A stretch of 64,000 nt of DNA from Pseudomonas serboccidentalis. GTDB lineage: Bacteria > Pseudomonadota > Gammaproteobacteria > Pseudomonadales > Pseudomonadaceae. The notes below the pieces were generated by a model, which worked only from the letters and a program-made list of their open reading frames with translations, was not told where the DNA came from and did not search any database. The stretch covers positions 434,001 to 498,000 of the forward strand of contig NZ_CP101655.1 of assembly GCF_028830055.1 (NCBI RefSeq). Reading direction: 5' to 3'. The first letter of the stretch is position 1. The number at the start of each line of letters is the position of its first letter. The position numbers were made by a program, and so were the translations under genes. This document shows, in pieces, positions 27,438 to 35,837 of the stretch.

Positions 27438-28080
27438 GTAGGAGTGAGCCTGCTCGCGATGGCGGCCTGTCAGCCGACCAGTCTCCAACTGAATGCACCC
27501 AATCCCACTGTAGGAGTGAGCCTGCTCGCGATGGCGGCCTGCCAGCCGACCAATCTCCACTGAATGCACCCAATCCCACTGTAGGAGTGAGCCTGCTCGC
27601 GATGGCGGCCTGTCAGCCGACCAGTCTCCAACTGAATGCACCCAATCCCATTGTGGGAAATGGCCTGCTCGCGATGGCGGCCTGCCAGCCGACCAATCTC
27701 CACTGAATGCACCCAATCTCACTGTAGGAGTGAGCCTGCTCGCGATGGCGGCCTGCCAGCCGACCAATCTCCAACTGACCACACCCAATCCCATTGTAGG
27801 AGTGAGCCTGCTCGCGATGGCGGCCTGCCAGCCGACCAATCTCCACTGAATGCACCCAATCCCACTGTAGGAGTGAGCCTGCTCGCGATGGCGGCCTGAC
27901 AGCCGACCAGTCTCCAACTGAATGCACCCAATCCCACTGTAGGAGTGAGCCTGCTCGCGATGGCGGCCTGCCAGCCGACCAGTCTCCAACTGACCACACC
28001 CAATCCCATTGTAGGAGTGAGCCTGCTCGCGATGGCGGCCTGACAGCCGACCAGTCTCCAACTGACCACACCCAATCTCC
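27438..28080 (+). repeat. Tandem array of nine 71-72 bp REP-bearing units
   Basis: Units start at 27438, 27510, 27581, 27653, 27724, 27796, 27867, 27939 and 28011, all in one orientation. Each begins GTAGGAGTGAGCCTGCTCGC (a single family-B half), continues GATGGCGGCCTG(T/C/A)CAGCCGACCA, and ends in a linker around CACCCAATC. The 71/72 alternation comes from CTCCACTG versus CTCCAACTG. Unit 4 is damaged at its start (GTGGGAAATGGCC), and some units have ACTGACCACACCC instead of ACTGAATGCACCC. Reading frames through the array are artefacts. Confidence 0.93.
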
Positions 28081-28172
28081 TGTAGGAGCTGCCGAAGGCT
28101 GCGATCTTTTGACCTTGGCTTTTCAAAATCAAAAGCCAGATCAAAAGATCGCAGCCTTCGGCAGCTCCTACA
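28081..28172. repeat. REP-type palindrome, family A
   Basis: TGTAGGAGCTGCCGAAGGCT with its full complement. It directly abuts the tandem array. Confidence 0.9.
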
Positions 28173-28234
28173 TTGAGTCTGGTTGTGTTTAAGGGTGTGG
28201 GAGAAAACCAGAACCTTCCCACAAGGTTTTCAGG

Positions 28235-28263
28235 TTGCCCGTCGGAAGCGCGATCTCTAGCCT
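28235..28263 (+). promoter_or_regulatory. Candidate sigma-70 promoter of the DUF6124 leader
   Basis: TTGCCC (28235-28240), a 17-bp spacer, TAGCCT (28258-28263). The -10 is weak. It would start the transcript right before the first hairpin at 28270. Confidence 0.35.
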
Positions 28264-28326
28264 GAGTTTGTCGCTGCAAAAATCAGCGACCGGGTTTCGC
28301 AGCCCGGTTAAACTTCAGACGCACAG

Positions 28327-28355
28327 CGTCCACCATCCGAAAGCGGGCGTTTTTT
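28327..28355 (+). terminator. Weak terminator-like element inside the leader
   Basis: CGTCC can pair with GGGCG (or CCG with CGG, loop AAAG), followed directly by TTTTTT (28350-28355). It excludes the GACGC/GCGTC hairpin, so the two may be alternative folds. Confidence 0.4.
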
Positions 28356-28375
28356 ATGCCAGTGTCATGGCGGTT

Positions 28376-28427
28376 GTGCGCGGGATACCTTCGGGTATGC
28401 CGGGTGCCTGAAGTCCCGGTCTGCGAA
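28376..28427 (+). ncRNA. Candidate C4/CI-like antisense RNA
   Basis: A stem-loop with the 5-bp stem ATACC-TTCG-GGTAT (28385-28398), extended by imperfect pairs to 28376/28407, is followed by antisense box a CTGAAGT (28408-28414) and box b CTGCGAA (28421-28427). Box a complements ACTTCAG at 28312 and 28484 (8 bp at the second). Box b complements TTCGCAG at 28296 and 28457. The target order b'-a' is co-linear with a-b in antiparallel pairing, as in the phage P1 C4 and P4 CI RNAs, which are processed from the leader and silence the downstream gene. Family membership is inferred from architecture only. Confidence 0.6.
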
Positions 28428-28500
28428 CCTGCGTACAGCTGCCACCCTACATTCGTTTCGCAGCGAACTGTGGCGGCTCCACTACTTCAGGAGTTCCACC

Positions 28501-28806
28501 ATGTTCAAACACACCCCCAACCCCCCAGAGCCCGAAACCACCCCGGAACGGCCCACCGATCCCGTTTCCCCCTACGCCTTCCTCGATTCAAGAAAGCTTC
28601 ACGATGCGGCCCTGCGTGCCCTTGATCATTATCTGAAGCCTGCGGATAAACCGCCAAAACCGGTCGGCCATCCCAGCACAATCTTCACTGTCCTCCCCGA
28701 AGTCGATTCTGAAACCCTGTTGGCCCATGCCTGTGAAACACTGGCCTCGGCCAATGTCATGGCCGCTGAGTTGGCGTTTACCTTGAGCGGTCCGACGTGC
28801 AGTTAG
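28501..28806 (+). CDS. DUF6124 (former DUF3077) family protein
   Basis: A 101-residue protein typical of a Pseudomonas-specific family. A Pro/Thr-rich start (TPNPPEPETTPERP) is followed by SPYAFLDSRKLHDAALRALDHYL (about 22-44) and a C-terminal helix pair (LLAHACETLASANVMAAELA). There is no signal peptide; the function is unknown. AGGAG (28489-28493) lies 7 bases before the ATG and is part of the leader's a' box, so translation should be blocked when the antisense RNA pairs. It is a single gene, closed by a bidirectional terminator. Confidence 0.85.
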   Translation: MFKHTPNPPEPETTPERPTDPVSPYAFLDSRKLHDAALRALDHYLKPADKPPKPVGHPSTIFTVLPEVDSETLLAHACETLASANVMAAELAFTLSGPTCS

Positions 28807-28896
28807 TTGCTTGGCATCCAGCAGATGATTTCGCTCGCTGAGCTGTCGGTTAACCGCGTCCTCGATCAAGTCGATCCGCAAGGCTGACCCACAATA

Positions 28897-28933
28897 AAAA
28901 GCCCGCTGACCTCCACAGGTTCAGCGGGCTTTT
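28897..28933. terminator. Bidirectional terminator
   Basis: AAAAGCCCGCTGACCT and its complement (one bulged T) around CCAC, with A/T runs on both sides. It serves the DUF6124 gene and the minus-strand DUF4197 gene. Confidence 0.92.
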
Positions 28934-28950
28934 GCGTGCAGCGGCAAAAA

Positions 28951-29640
28951 TTACAAGGTGCCGAACACCTTCTTCGCCAGACCGGTCGCCGCAGCGGCCG
29001 GATTCTTGCGAATGGTTTCTTCCTGTTTGCCAATCATCTCGAACAGGCCATTGAGCGCTTGCTCGGTGACGTAGTTTTCGACGTTGGCGCTTTTCGCATC
29101 CACGACGCCCAGGGTCGCGGCCTGGCCGGCGAAGCTGTTGTATTTCTGCGCGACGCCAACCTTGTCGGTAGCCTGTTTGACGATCGGCAGGAACTTGGCG
29201 CGGATCTGTTCGCGGCTGGTTTTGTCCAGGTATTGGGTGGCCGAGTCGTTGCCGCCGCTGAGGATGCCTTTGGCGTCGGCCACGGTCATTTTCTTCACGG
29301 CGTCGACGAGGATCGGCTGGGCCTGGGTCACGGCGTTTTCCGCGGCTTTGTTCATCGCGGTTTCGAGTTCGTCGACCTGGGCGCCCATGCCGAAGGCTTT
29401 CATCTTGCCGGCGACTTTGCCGAGTTTGCCCGGCAGTTCGATTTTCACGTCCGGGTTGTTGCTGAAACCGCCCGGGGTGCCCAGTTGTTTGACGGCCAGT
29501 TGTGCGCCTTGGGTCAGGGCGTCCTTGAGGCCGCCGGTGGCGTCTTGTTGCGACAGGTCGCTGAGTGACAGCGCCAGCACGTTGGCGGAGATCATCAAGC
29601 CCGCGCACAGGCCGGCGAAGCGAAGAGTAGGGCGGAACAT
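28951..29640 (-). CDS. DUF4197 domain protein
   Basis: A 229-residue exported protein of unknown function. The signal peptide is about 1-23 (FAGLCAGLMISANVLA, then LSLSDLS). The DUF4197 domain fills the rest: DATGGLKDALTQGAQLAVKQL (about 33-53), the NPDVKIELPG segment (about 61-70) and the C-terminal LFEMIGKQEETIRKNPA. ATG 29640 is preferred over 29661 because AAGGAAG lies 6 bases upstream and the signal then starts MFRPTLRF. The lipoprotein gene 21 bases upstream on the same strand suggests an operon. Confidence 0.88.
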   Translation of the reverse strand: MFRPTLRFAGLCAGLMISANVLALSLSDLSQQDATGGLKDALTQGAQLAVKQLGTPGGFSNNPDVKIELPGKLGKVAGKMKAFGMGAQVDELETAMNKAAENAVTQAQPILVDAVKKMTVADAKGILSGGNDSATQYLDKTSREQIRAKFLPIVKQATDKVGVAQKYNSFAGQAATLGVVDAKSANVENYVTEQALNGLFEMIGKQEETIRKNPAAAATGLAKKVFGTL

Positions 29641-29661
29641 GGCAGCTTCCTTGATAGACAA

Positions 29662-30060
29662 TTAGCGAATCGCGTCGACGCGGATTTTCAGCGGCTGCGG
29701 ATCGTTGCCGTCCAGTTGTACGGCGTGGTTTACGGTGGTGATGAACATCAGCTCGCCGTTGACTTCGATGCGCGCGCTGACCGAGTAGTGGTGGCCGGGT
29801 TTGACCTGCGCCGGATCGTAGCTCAAGTGAAACGGCAGTGGCACCTGGCCTTTGACCGGGCCTTTCTGCTCGTCCAGCACCACGGCTGGTGCATCGGCCA
29901 GCGATACATCCTGCAGGCTCACGCTCAGGGTTGCGCTCGGTGGCAGGGCGATGCGTTGCAGGTAGAACACTTCACCGTCGAGGCCGACTTTGCCAGCGGG
30001 GTTGGTTGATTGGCAGGCGCTGAGCAGGGTAGCGGCGGCAAGCAGAGTCAGTTTTTTCAT
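29662..30060 (-). CDS. YbaY-family lipoprotein
   Basis: A 132-residue lipoprotein with signal MKKLTLLAAATLLSAC (lipobox LLSAC, Cys16). The mature domain matches the YbaY/YscW type: VFYLQRIALPPSATLSVSL (about 31-49), PLPFHLSYDP (about 73-82), and a final beta segment. E. coli YbaY is an outer-membrane glyco-/lipoprotein of unclear role. GGAG lies 6 bases before ATG 30060. It shares a transcript with the DUF4197 gene. Confidence 0.88.
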   Translation of the reverse strand: MKKLTLLAAATLLSACQSTNPAGKVGLDGEVFYLQRIALPPSATLSVSLQDVSLADAPAVVLDEQKGPVKGQVPLPFHLSYDPAQVKPGHHYSVSARIEVNGELMFITTVNHAVQLDGNDPQPLKIRVDAIR

Positions 30061-30078
30061 AGTGTTCTCCATTCAATT

Positions 30079-30167
30079 GCAGGAGTGAGCCTGCTCGCGA
30101 TAGCGGTGTGTCAGACGACAGTGATGCCGACTGACACGACGCCTTCGCGAGCAAGCTCGCTCCCACC
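30079..30167. repeat. REP-type palindrome, family B, mixed arms
   Basis: The left arm is GCAGGAGTGAGCCTGCTCGC. The right arm ends in the variant GCGAGCAAGCTCGCTCCCAC. It lies between plsB and the YbaY-like gene. Confidence 0.8.
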
Positions 30168-30176
30168 AGGTTTGCA

Positions 30177-32678
30177 TCAGGTCTCGGGTTGAGTGATGAC
30201 CTGATCGGCAGCGTCTTCACTGCGATGCAACGCGACCTGGCGGATCGACAAACGAATCTCCGCCGGCAACACGCGCTTGGCCGCACCTTCGGCGAGTTCG
30301 CCAAGCAGTTCGTGATAACTCAGTTTGCCGGCATCGTCGCGGCGCAGCACGTCGAGGTCGAGCATCGTTTGGATGAAGTGACGGAACAGGCTCTTGTCGA
30401 AAAACTCCGGGGCGTTGAGGCCATGGAGGATCGACAGGCGCTGAGCCATGACTGTGCACAGGTCTTCCAGTTCTTCGGCGCTGATGGTGTTCTGACCGGC
30501 GTTGAGCAGCAAGGACACGGTCATGTAAAAACGCTGCAAGGTCTGGGCGATGCTCTTCGACAGCAGCGTCAACAGCACGAAATGCCGCGAACTTGGCGCC
30601 GGGCGCAGATAGACGTCTTTCTCGAAACGCAGCAGGCCTTGCTCGACGAACGCTTCCAGCCACTGATCGACCACGCCGTCCAGTTCGTCCAGCGTCCAGC
30701 GAATGAATAGTTCTGACTGCAAGTACGGATACAGCGCGCGGGTGTAACGCAGGATCTGTTCGCGGCTCATGCGCGAGGTGCTCTGGAAGAAACTCGCCAG
30801 CAGCGCCGGCAACGCGAAGATGTGCAGCACGTTGTTGCGGTAGTAGGTCATCAGGACGGCGTTCTGCTCGTCCAGGTACAGAATCTTGCCCAGCGCATCG
30901 TTCTGTTCGGCCAGCAGGTCCATGTCCTTCACGTGCTCGATCAGCGCACGGCCGTCGCCTTCCGGCAAGGTGGTGTGCGGCGAGTACGGTACTTTGCGCA
31001 GCAACGCCAGGTACAGATCCAGCACCCGTGCCATGGCACGATCGTCCAGCGCCAGACGCGTGGTCGAGAGCAGCGCCAGCGCCACCAGATTGACCGGGTT
31101 GATCGCCGCGGCCTCATTGAGATGCTGCGCGACTTTTTCGCCGAGGCGGTTGGTGGTTTCGTTGAGCCACGCCGGTTTGTACTGCGGGCCGAGCTCCTGC
31201 TGGCGCCAGCCTGGCTGTTCGCTGTCGAGGAATTCCGCGAGTTTGATCGGCTCGCCGAAGTTCACCGCCACCTGCCCGAAACGCTGCTTGAGCGCGCCGA
31301 TGACTTTGAAAATGTCGAAGATCGATTCTTTCTTCTTGCTCGCGCCGCGCAGTTCGCCGAGGTAGGTGCGACCTTCCAGCACGCGCTCGTAGCCGATGTA
31401 CACCGGCACAAACACGATCGGCATCCGCGATGAACGCAGGAAGCTGCGCAGGGTGATCGCGAGCATGCCGGTTTTCGGTTGCAGCATGCGCCCGGTGCGC
31501 GAGCGGCCGCCCTCGACGAAGTATTCGACCGGGAAACCTTTGGTGAACAGGGTGTGCAGGTATTCGTTGAACACCGAGGTGTACAGCGGATTGCCCTTGA
31601 ACGTGCGACGCATGAAGAACGCGCCGCCACGGCGCAACAGGCTGCCGATCACCGGCATGTTGAGGTTGATCCCGGCGGCGATGTGCGGCGGGGTCAGGCC
31701 GTTACGAAACAGCAAGTACGAGAGCAGCAGGTAGTCGATGTGGCTGCGGTGGCACGGCACATAGATCACTTCGTGACCCTGGGCGACCTTCTGCACGCCT
31801 TCGATGTGATTGACCTTGATGCCGTCGTAGATCTTGTTCCAGAACCAGCTCAGCACCACTTCGAGGAAGCGGATCGCGGTGTAGGTGTAGTCCGAGGCGA
31901 TCTCGTTGCCGTAGCGCAGGGCCTGGGCCTTGGCTTTTTCCGGGGAGATGTTTTCGCGTTCGGCTTCATCGAGGATCGCCTGCTTGACCAATGGCTTGTT
32001 GAGCAGGCCCTTGACCAGATTGCGCCGGTGGGAAATGTCCGGGCCGATCACCGCCGCCTTCAGGTTGCGGAAGTGCACGCGCAGGACGCGCTGGGCCATG
32101 CGCACAGTGCGTTCGTGGCCCTTGTTGTGCTCGATCAGTTCACGTAGATGGATCGGCGCCGAGAATTGCACGCGGGTCTTGCGCCCGAGGACGATGATGC
32201 TCAGCAGTCGACGCAGGCGACCGGTGACCGCCCAGCTGTCGGCGAACAGCAGCTTCCACGGACTGTTTTCGCTGTCCGGCGACTGGCCCCAGAACACGCT
32301 GACCGGAATGATCTGCGCGTCTTCGGCAGCGTTCTGCGTCAGGGCGCTGACCAGGCGGGTCAGGGTCGGCGGCGCACCGCGCTTGTCCTGACGGCCGAGC
32401 CAGTCCGGGTCCGGTGTCAGGTAAAAGAACGCTGCCGGTTCGATCAGTGGACCGACCGACACCGGCAGCACCGGACGCGGCAGGCCGGCCTTGGTGCACT
32501 CGGTATCGACCACCGCCAGATCGGTGAGCGAAGGATTTTGCAGGACGTAGAACACCGGACGACTGCGGTCGAGGTTGAGGGTGAGCGACGACTGGTTGAT
32601 CGTCTCCGAGCGAACCCAGAGGTACAACAGTCGGCGCAAGGTGCCAAACACTAGACGGCGGAACGGGGAACGGGTCAT
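30177..32678 (-). CDS. plsB: Glycerol-3-phosphate 1-O-acyltransferase
   Basis: This 833-residue inner-membrane enzyme acylates sn-glycerol-3-phosphate at position 1, the first step of phospholipid synthesis. The catalytic HxxxxD motif is CHRSHIDY (His310, Asp315). Further acyltransferase blocks follow: [33 protein letters not shown] and [12 protein letters not shown]. The chosen ATG 32678 begins [12 protein letters not shown] and gives the family length; the frame continues to a TTG at 32711 without support. The gene stands alone, its 3' end next to a palindrome. Confidence 0.96.
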   Translation of the reverse strand: MTRSPFRRLVFGTLRRLLYLWVRSETINQSSLTLNLDRSRPVFYVLQNPSLTDLAVVDTECTKAGLPRPVLPVSVGPLIEPAAFFYLTPDPDWLGRQDKRGAPPTLTRLVSALTQNAAEDAQIIPVSVFWGQSPDSENSPWKLLFADSWAVTGRLRRLLSIIVLGRKTRVQFSAPIHLRELIEHNKGHERTVRMAQRVLRVHFRNLKAAVIGPDISHRRNLVKGLLNKPLVKQAILDEAERENISPEKAKAQALRYGNEIASDYTYTAIRFLEVVLSWFWNKIYDGIKVNHIEGVQKVAQGHEVIYVPCHRSHIDYLLLSYLLFRNGLTPPHIAAGINLNMPVIGSLLRRGGAFFMRRTFKGNPLYTSVFNEYLHTLFTKGFPVEYFVEGGRSRTGRMLQPKTGMLAITLRSFLRSSRMPIVFVPVYIGYERVLEGRTYLGELRGASKKKESIFDIFKVIGALKQRFGQVAVNFGEPIKLAEFLDSEQPGWRQQELGPQYKPAWLNETTNRLGEKVAQHLNEAAAINPVNLVALALLSTTRLALDDRAMARVLDLYLALLRKVPYSPHTTLPEGDGRALIEHVKDMDLLAEQNDALGKILYLDEQNAVLMTYYRNNVLHIFALPALLASFFQSTSRMSREQILRYTRALYPYLQSELFIRWTLDELDGVVDQWLEAFVEQGLLRFEKDVYLRPAPSSRHFVLLTLLSKSIAQTLQRFYMTVSLLLNAGQNTISAEELEDLCTVMAQRLSILHGLNAPEFFDKSLFRHFIQTMLDLDVLRRDDAGKLSYHELLGELAEGAAKRVLPAEIRLSIRQVALHRSEDAADQVITQPET

Positions 32679-32780
32679 ACGGCTTCTGCGTGAGTGAATA
32701 AAACCGAGCAAGTGCTCGGGCGGTCGACAGTTTGCCGTATTCGCCGAAAATCGGCAAAAAAGCGGCGAAGTAAACTCCTG

Positions 32781-32808
32781 TTGAGAGTTTTCGTGCCTGT
32801 CATATACT
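32781..32808 (+). promoter_or_regulatory. Sigma-70 promoter of the cold-shock gene
   Basis: TTGAGA (32781-32786), 16-bp spacer, TATACT (32803-32808). This gives a 5' leader of about 100 nt before the ATG; long leaders are usual for cold-shock genes. Confidence 0.7.
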
Positions 32809-32915
32809 CGGCAATCTGTCGCCGGGGCCCTTTATGGACGTCGGGCGCAGTCTGACGTTCCGCAAAGGCTTTCCTGCGAAAAGCCTGTTCAATAATAAAA
32901 AAGGAGTATGAACAG

Positions 32916-33125
32916 ATGGCAACACGTGAAACCGGCAATGTGAAGTGGTTCAACGACGCCAAAGGCTACGGCTTCATTCAGCGCGAGGACGGGGTGGACG
33001 TGTTCGTGCACTACCGCGCGATCCGCGGTGAAGGGCACCGGTCGCTGACTGAGGGCCAGCAGGTTGAGTACGCGGTGATCACCGGCGAAAAGGGTTTGCA
33101 GGCGGAAGACGTTGTAGGCCTGTAA
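32916..33125 (+). CDS. Cold-shock domain protein
   Basis: A 69-residue single OB-fold nucleic-acid-binding protein. RNP1 (KGYGFI) and RNP2 (VFVHY) are both present, with the usual [15 protein letters not shown] start. It should bind single-stranded RNA/DNA and melt RNA structure. The Arg-Gly-Glu-Gly-His segment replaces the more usual Gly-Phe-Lys of CspA, so it is a paralogue rather than CspA itself. AAGGAG lies 10 bases before the ATG. A leader of about 100 nt follows a good promoter. Confidence 0.94.
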   Translation: MATRETGNVKWFNDAKGYGFIQREDGVDVFVHYRAIRGEGHRSLTEGQQVEYAVITGEKGLQAEDVVGL

Positions 33126-33135
33126 CTTTCAAGAT

Positions 33136-33215
33136 CAAAAGATCGCAGCCTGCGGCAGCTCCTACAGGGGAATGCATTCCAAACTGTAGGAGCTGCCGCA
33201 GGCTGCGATCTTTTG
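33136..33215. repeat. REP-type palindrome, family A
   Basis: CAAAAGATCGCAGCCTGCGG and its complement facing each other. It lies between the convergent cold-shock gene and gene 33219-33596, reaching to 4 bases from the latter's stop. Confidence 0.9.
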
Positions 33216-33218
33216 CTT

Positions 33219-33596
33219 TTAAGCGGTTTTCCAGGTGATCTCTTCTTCACCGTCTTCGCTGATGCGAATCCAGCGATCGGCGGTCTCTTCACCTTCTTCC
33301 TCGACCCACGTCCCCGGCGCGCAACGTACTTCGACGTTCAGCGCGGCAAAGGCTGCGCGAGCGCAGGCGATGTCGTCGTCCCATGGGGTCGCATCGCTTT
33401 CCAGATACAGGCTGTTCCACTTGCCGACGGCTTTTGGCAGCCAGGTCACTGGGATGTTGCCGGCCTTGCACTTGTAGGTCTGGCCTTTCTGTACCCAGTC
33501 GCTGCACGGGCCCAGCGCTGTGCTGAGCCAGGCGGAAATGGCCTTGTGGTCGACGTCGGCGTCTTTCAGGTAAATCTCGATATCCGGTTGGCGCAT
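33219..33596 (-). CDS. Conserved small protein of unknown function
   Basis: A 125-residue acidic soluble protein without a signal or membrane segment. It has four cysteines spread through the chain and a very acidic C-terminal end (WVEEEGEETADRWIRI). I do not recognise a domain. ATG 33596 is chosen because GAGGA lies 6 bases upstream; the longer frame to 33668 lacks this. It lies downstream of rlmA on the same strand with 75 bp between. Confidence 0.72.
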   Translation of the reverse strand: MRQPDIEIYLKDADVDHKAISAWLSTALGPCSDWVQKGQTYKCKAGNIPVTWLPKAVGKWNSLYLESDATPWDDDIACARAAFAALNVEVRCAPGTWVEEEGEETADRWIRISEDGEEEITWKTA

Positions 33597-33671
33597 GGAT
33601 GTCCTCACTGCGGGTCTGAAAAATCCATTCGCGGATTTAGCCGGCCCCGGGCACTCGCCCGAGACCAAAAG

Positions 33672-34481
33672 TTATTGAAGAACGAAATAATCGTAGCGCA
33701 TCGACACGGTGGTCACGAACGGCTCGGCCTGTTCGATCACCGCGGCGCGGCGTTCGGCACTGGCGCGCCAGCCGTGAGGTGTCATCGCCAACAGGTTGGC
33801 GCGATCCTCGGGCTTGTCCAGTGTCAGTTTGAATTCCAGGGTTTCACTGTGCGCCAGCGCCATGCCTTCGGGCACCAGGGCCAGATGCTTGTCGTCGGTG
33901 TATTCGCGCACTTCGTCGTACAGCCGTTCGCGCAGTTCCATCAGGTGGCCGCTGGTCGGGCCGACTTTCATCAGACCGCCACCGACGCTGAGCAGACGCT
34001 TGGCTTCTGCCCAGTCCAGCGGGCTGAAAACGCTGGCGAGAAACTGGCAACTGCCCGACGCCAACGGCACGCGGGCCATGCTGGCGATCAACCAGGTGAT
34101 CGCCGGATTACGTTTGCAGGCGCGTTTGACGGCTTCGCGGGAGATGTCCAGCGCGTAGCCATCGGCACCCGGCAAGGCCTCGGCGATTTGCGCGGTGTAG
34201 TAACCCTCGCCACAGCCGATATCGACCCAGCGCGCTGGCGCGTAACCCGCCGCCAGCTCGGCCAGACGTTTGGCCACCGGCGCGTAATGCCCGGCATTCA
34301 AGAAGTCGCGGCGAGCCTCGACCATCGCCTGATTGTCGCCGGGATCGCGGCTGTTCTTGTGCTGCACCGGCAACAGGTTCAGGTAACCCTGACGCGCACG
34401 GTCGAAGCGGTGGCCGGCGGGGCAGACCACGCCATTGTCCACGGTGTTCAGCGGTTCACTGCAGATCGGGCACGCGAGCAT
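33672..34481 (-). CDS. rlmA: 23S rRNA (guanine745-N1)-methyltransferase RlmA-type
   Basis: A 269-residue protein, the length of E. coli RlmA. An N-terminal zinc ribbon (CPIC at 4-7, then CPAGH at 21-25) precedes the SAM-binding domain WVDIGCGEGYYT (about 85-96). ALDISREAVKRA (about 110-121) follows. It should methylate G745/G748 of 23S rRNA. Its start codon overlaps the dapE stop by one base, so the two are translationally coupled. Confidence 0.92.
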   Translation of the reverse strand: MLACPICSEPLNTVDNGVVCPAGHRFDRARQGYLNLLPVQHKNSRDPGDNQAMVEARRDFLNAGHYAPVAKRLAELAAGYAPARWVDIGCGEGYYTAQIAEALPGADGYALDISREAVKRACKRNPAITWLIASMARVPLASGSCQFLASVFSPLDWAEAKRLLSVGGGLMKVGPTSGHLMELRERLYDEVREYTDDKHLALVPEGMALAHSETLEFKLTLDKPEDRANLLAMTPHGWRASAERRAAVIEQAEPFVTTVSMRYDYFVLQ

Positions 34482-35632
34482 CAGGCGAGCAACTTGATCA
34501 GGGTCTGGTAGTAAATCTCGGTCAGCACGTCGAGATCGGCCGCCAACACGCGCTCGTTGACCTGGTGAATGGTCGCGTTGACCGGGCCCAGCTCAACTAC
34601 TTGCGTACCCATGGTCGCGATGAAGCGCCCATCGGAAGTGCCACCGCTGGTGGACGCCTTGGTCTCGCGGCCGGTGATGTCGCGGATGCTCGACGACACT
34701 GCGTCGAGCAGTGCGCCCGGCTCGGTGAGGAACGGCAGGCCGGACAGCGCCCAGTCGATGTGCCAGTCCAGACCGTGTTTGTCGAGGATGTCGGCCACGC
34801 GTTTCTGCAGGCCTTCGACGGTGGATTCGGTGGAGAAGCGGAAGTTGAACACCGCCACCAGATCACCCGGAATCACATTAGTCGCGCCGGTGCCGGAGTT
34901 GACGTTGGAAATCTGGAAACTGGTCGGCGGGAAGAAATCGTTGCCGTGGTCCCAATGCTCGGCGGCCAGTTCGGCCAGTGCCGGCGCGGCGAGGTGGATC
35001 GGGTTTTTCGCCAGATGCGGATAGGCCACGTGACCCTGCACACCGCGCACGGTGAGTTTGGCGCCGAGGGAGCCGCGACGACCGTTTTTCACTACGTCAC
35101 CGACCAGCGTGGTGCTCGACGGTTCGCCGACAATGCACCAGTCCAGACGCTCGTTGCGCGCCGCCAGACGTTCAACCACAGCCTTGGTGCCGTGGTGCGC
35201 CGGGCCTTCTTCGTCGCTGGTGATCAGGAAGGCGACCTTGCCCTTGTGGTTCGGGTAATCGGCGACGAAACGCTCAGCGGCAACGGTCATCGACGCCAGG
35301 CTGCCTTTCATGTCCGCCGCGCCACGGCCGCAAAGCATGCCGTGTTCATCGATGACGGCGTTGAACGGGTCGATCTGCCAGGCGGTCACCGGGCCGGTCG
35401 GTACCACGTCGGTGTGGCCGGCGAAGCACAACACCGGGCCTTCGTCTTTGCCGTGGGTGGCCCAGAAGTTATCCACATCTTCGATGCGCATCGGCTCGAG
35501 GGCGAAACCGGCATCGCCCAGGCGCTGCATCATCTGCTTCTGGCAATCGGCGTCAATCGGCGTCACGGACGGACGGCGGATCAGGTCGATGGCGAGTTGG
35601 AGGGTCGGCGAAAGGTCGGCGTGGGCCGTCAT
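34481..35632 (-). CDS. dapE: Succinyl-diaminopimelate desuccinylase
   Basis: This 383-residue zinc-dependent M20-family enzyme hydrolyses N-succinyl-LL-diaminopimelate to LL-DAP and succinate in lysine/cell-wall synthesis. Metal-site motifs are visible: [12 protein letters not shown] (about 69-80), [10 protein letters not shown] (about 101-110) and the catalytic Glu pair in TSDEEGPA (about 138-145). A C-terminal [10 protein letters not shown] carries a further ligand region. The other succinylase-branch genes, dapD (41.3 kb) and dapC (44.7 kb), lie nearby but in separate units. A palindrome sits 30 bases upstream. Confidence 0.96.
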   Translation of the reverse strand: MTAHADLSPTLQLAIDLIRRPSVTPIDADCQKQMMQRLGDAGFALEPMRIEDVDNFWATHGKDEGPVLCFAGHTDVVPTGPVTAWQIDPFNAVIDEHGMLCGRGAADMKGSLASMTVAAERFVADYPNHKGKVAFLITSDEEGPAHHGTKAVVERLAARNERLDWCIVGEPSSTTLVGDVVKNGRRGSLGAKLTVRGVQGHVAYPHLAKNPIHLAAPALAELAAEHWDHGNDFFPPTSFQISNVNSGTGATNVIPGDLVAVFNFRFSTESTVEGLQKRVADILDKHGLDWHIDWALSGLPFLTEPGALLDAVSSSIRDITGRETKASTSGGTSDGRFIATMGTQVVELGPVNATIHQVNERVLAADLDVLTEIYYQTLIKLLA

Positions 35633-35661
35633 GTAATAACTCCGGGGTGCGCACGGTAAAC

Positions 35662-35754
35662 CTGTAGGAGCTGCCGCAGGCTGCGATCTTTTGATTTTGT
35701 TTTTTAGAATCTACAGCAAGATCAAAAGATCGCAGCCTGCGGCAGCTCCTACAG
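35662..35754. repeat. REP-type palindrome, family A
   Basis: CTGTAGGAGCTGCCGCAGGC with its full complement. It lies between ndvB and dapE, both on the minus strand. Confidence 0.9.
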
Positions 35755-35837
35755 GATGTGTTGGCATTGAAAAAGGCGACCATTCTAATGCAAAACGGCG
35801 ACCCGAAGGCCGCCGTTTGACGTTCAACAATAACTGA

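Larger units (their letters stand above)
28264..28500 (+). promoter_or_regulatory. Structured leader with paired target boxes, upstream of DUF6124
   Basis: Elements in order: hairpin GTCGCTG/CAGCGAC (28270-28290); hairpin CCGGG/CCCGG (28290-28307) whose loop holds box b' TTCGCAG (28296-28302); box a' ACTTCAG (28312-28318); a GACGC/GCGTC mini-hairpin; a weak terminator-like stem ending in six T (28327-28355); the antisense core (28376-28427); a 9-bp stem AGCTGCCAC/GTGGCGGCT (28437-28478) whose loop again shows TTCGCAG (28457-28463); and a second ACTTCAG (28484-28490) overlapping the ribosome site CAGGAG. The next base starts the DUF6124 gene. Confidence 0.7.

Noticed and set aside
27384..28061. 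Long open frames on both strands through the tandem array (for example 225 residues on the minus strand)
   Set aside because: They translate the 71-72 bp repeat into near-periodic peptides, lack start signals and exist only because the repeat has no stops in those frames.
27438..28080. CRISPR-like array
   Set aside because: The supposed spacers are nearly identical to one another, the repeated core is a known REP half, and no cas genes are nearby.
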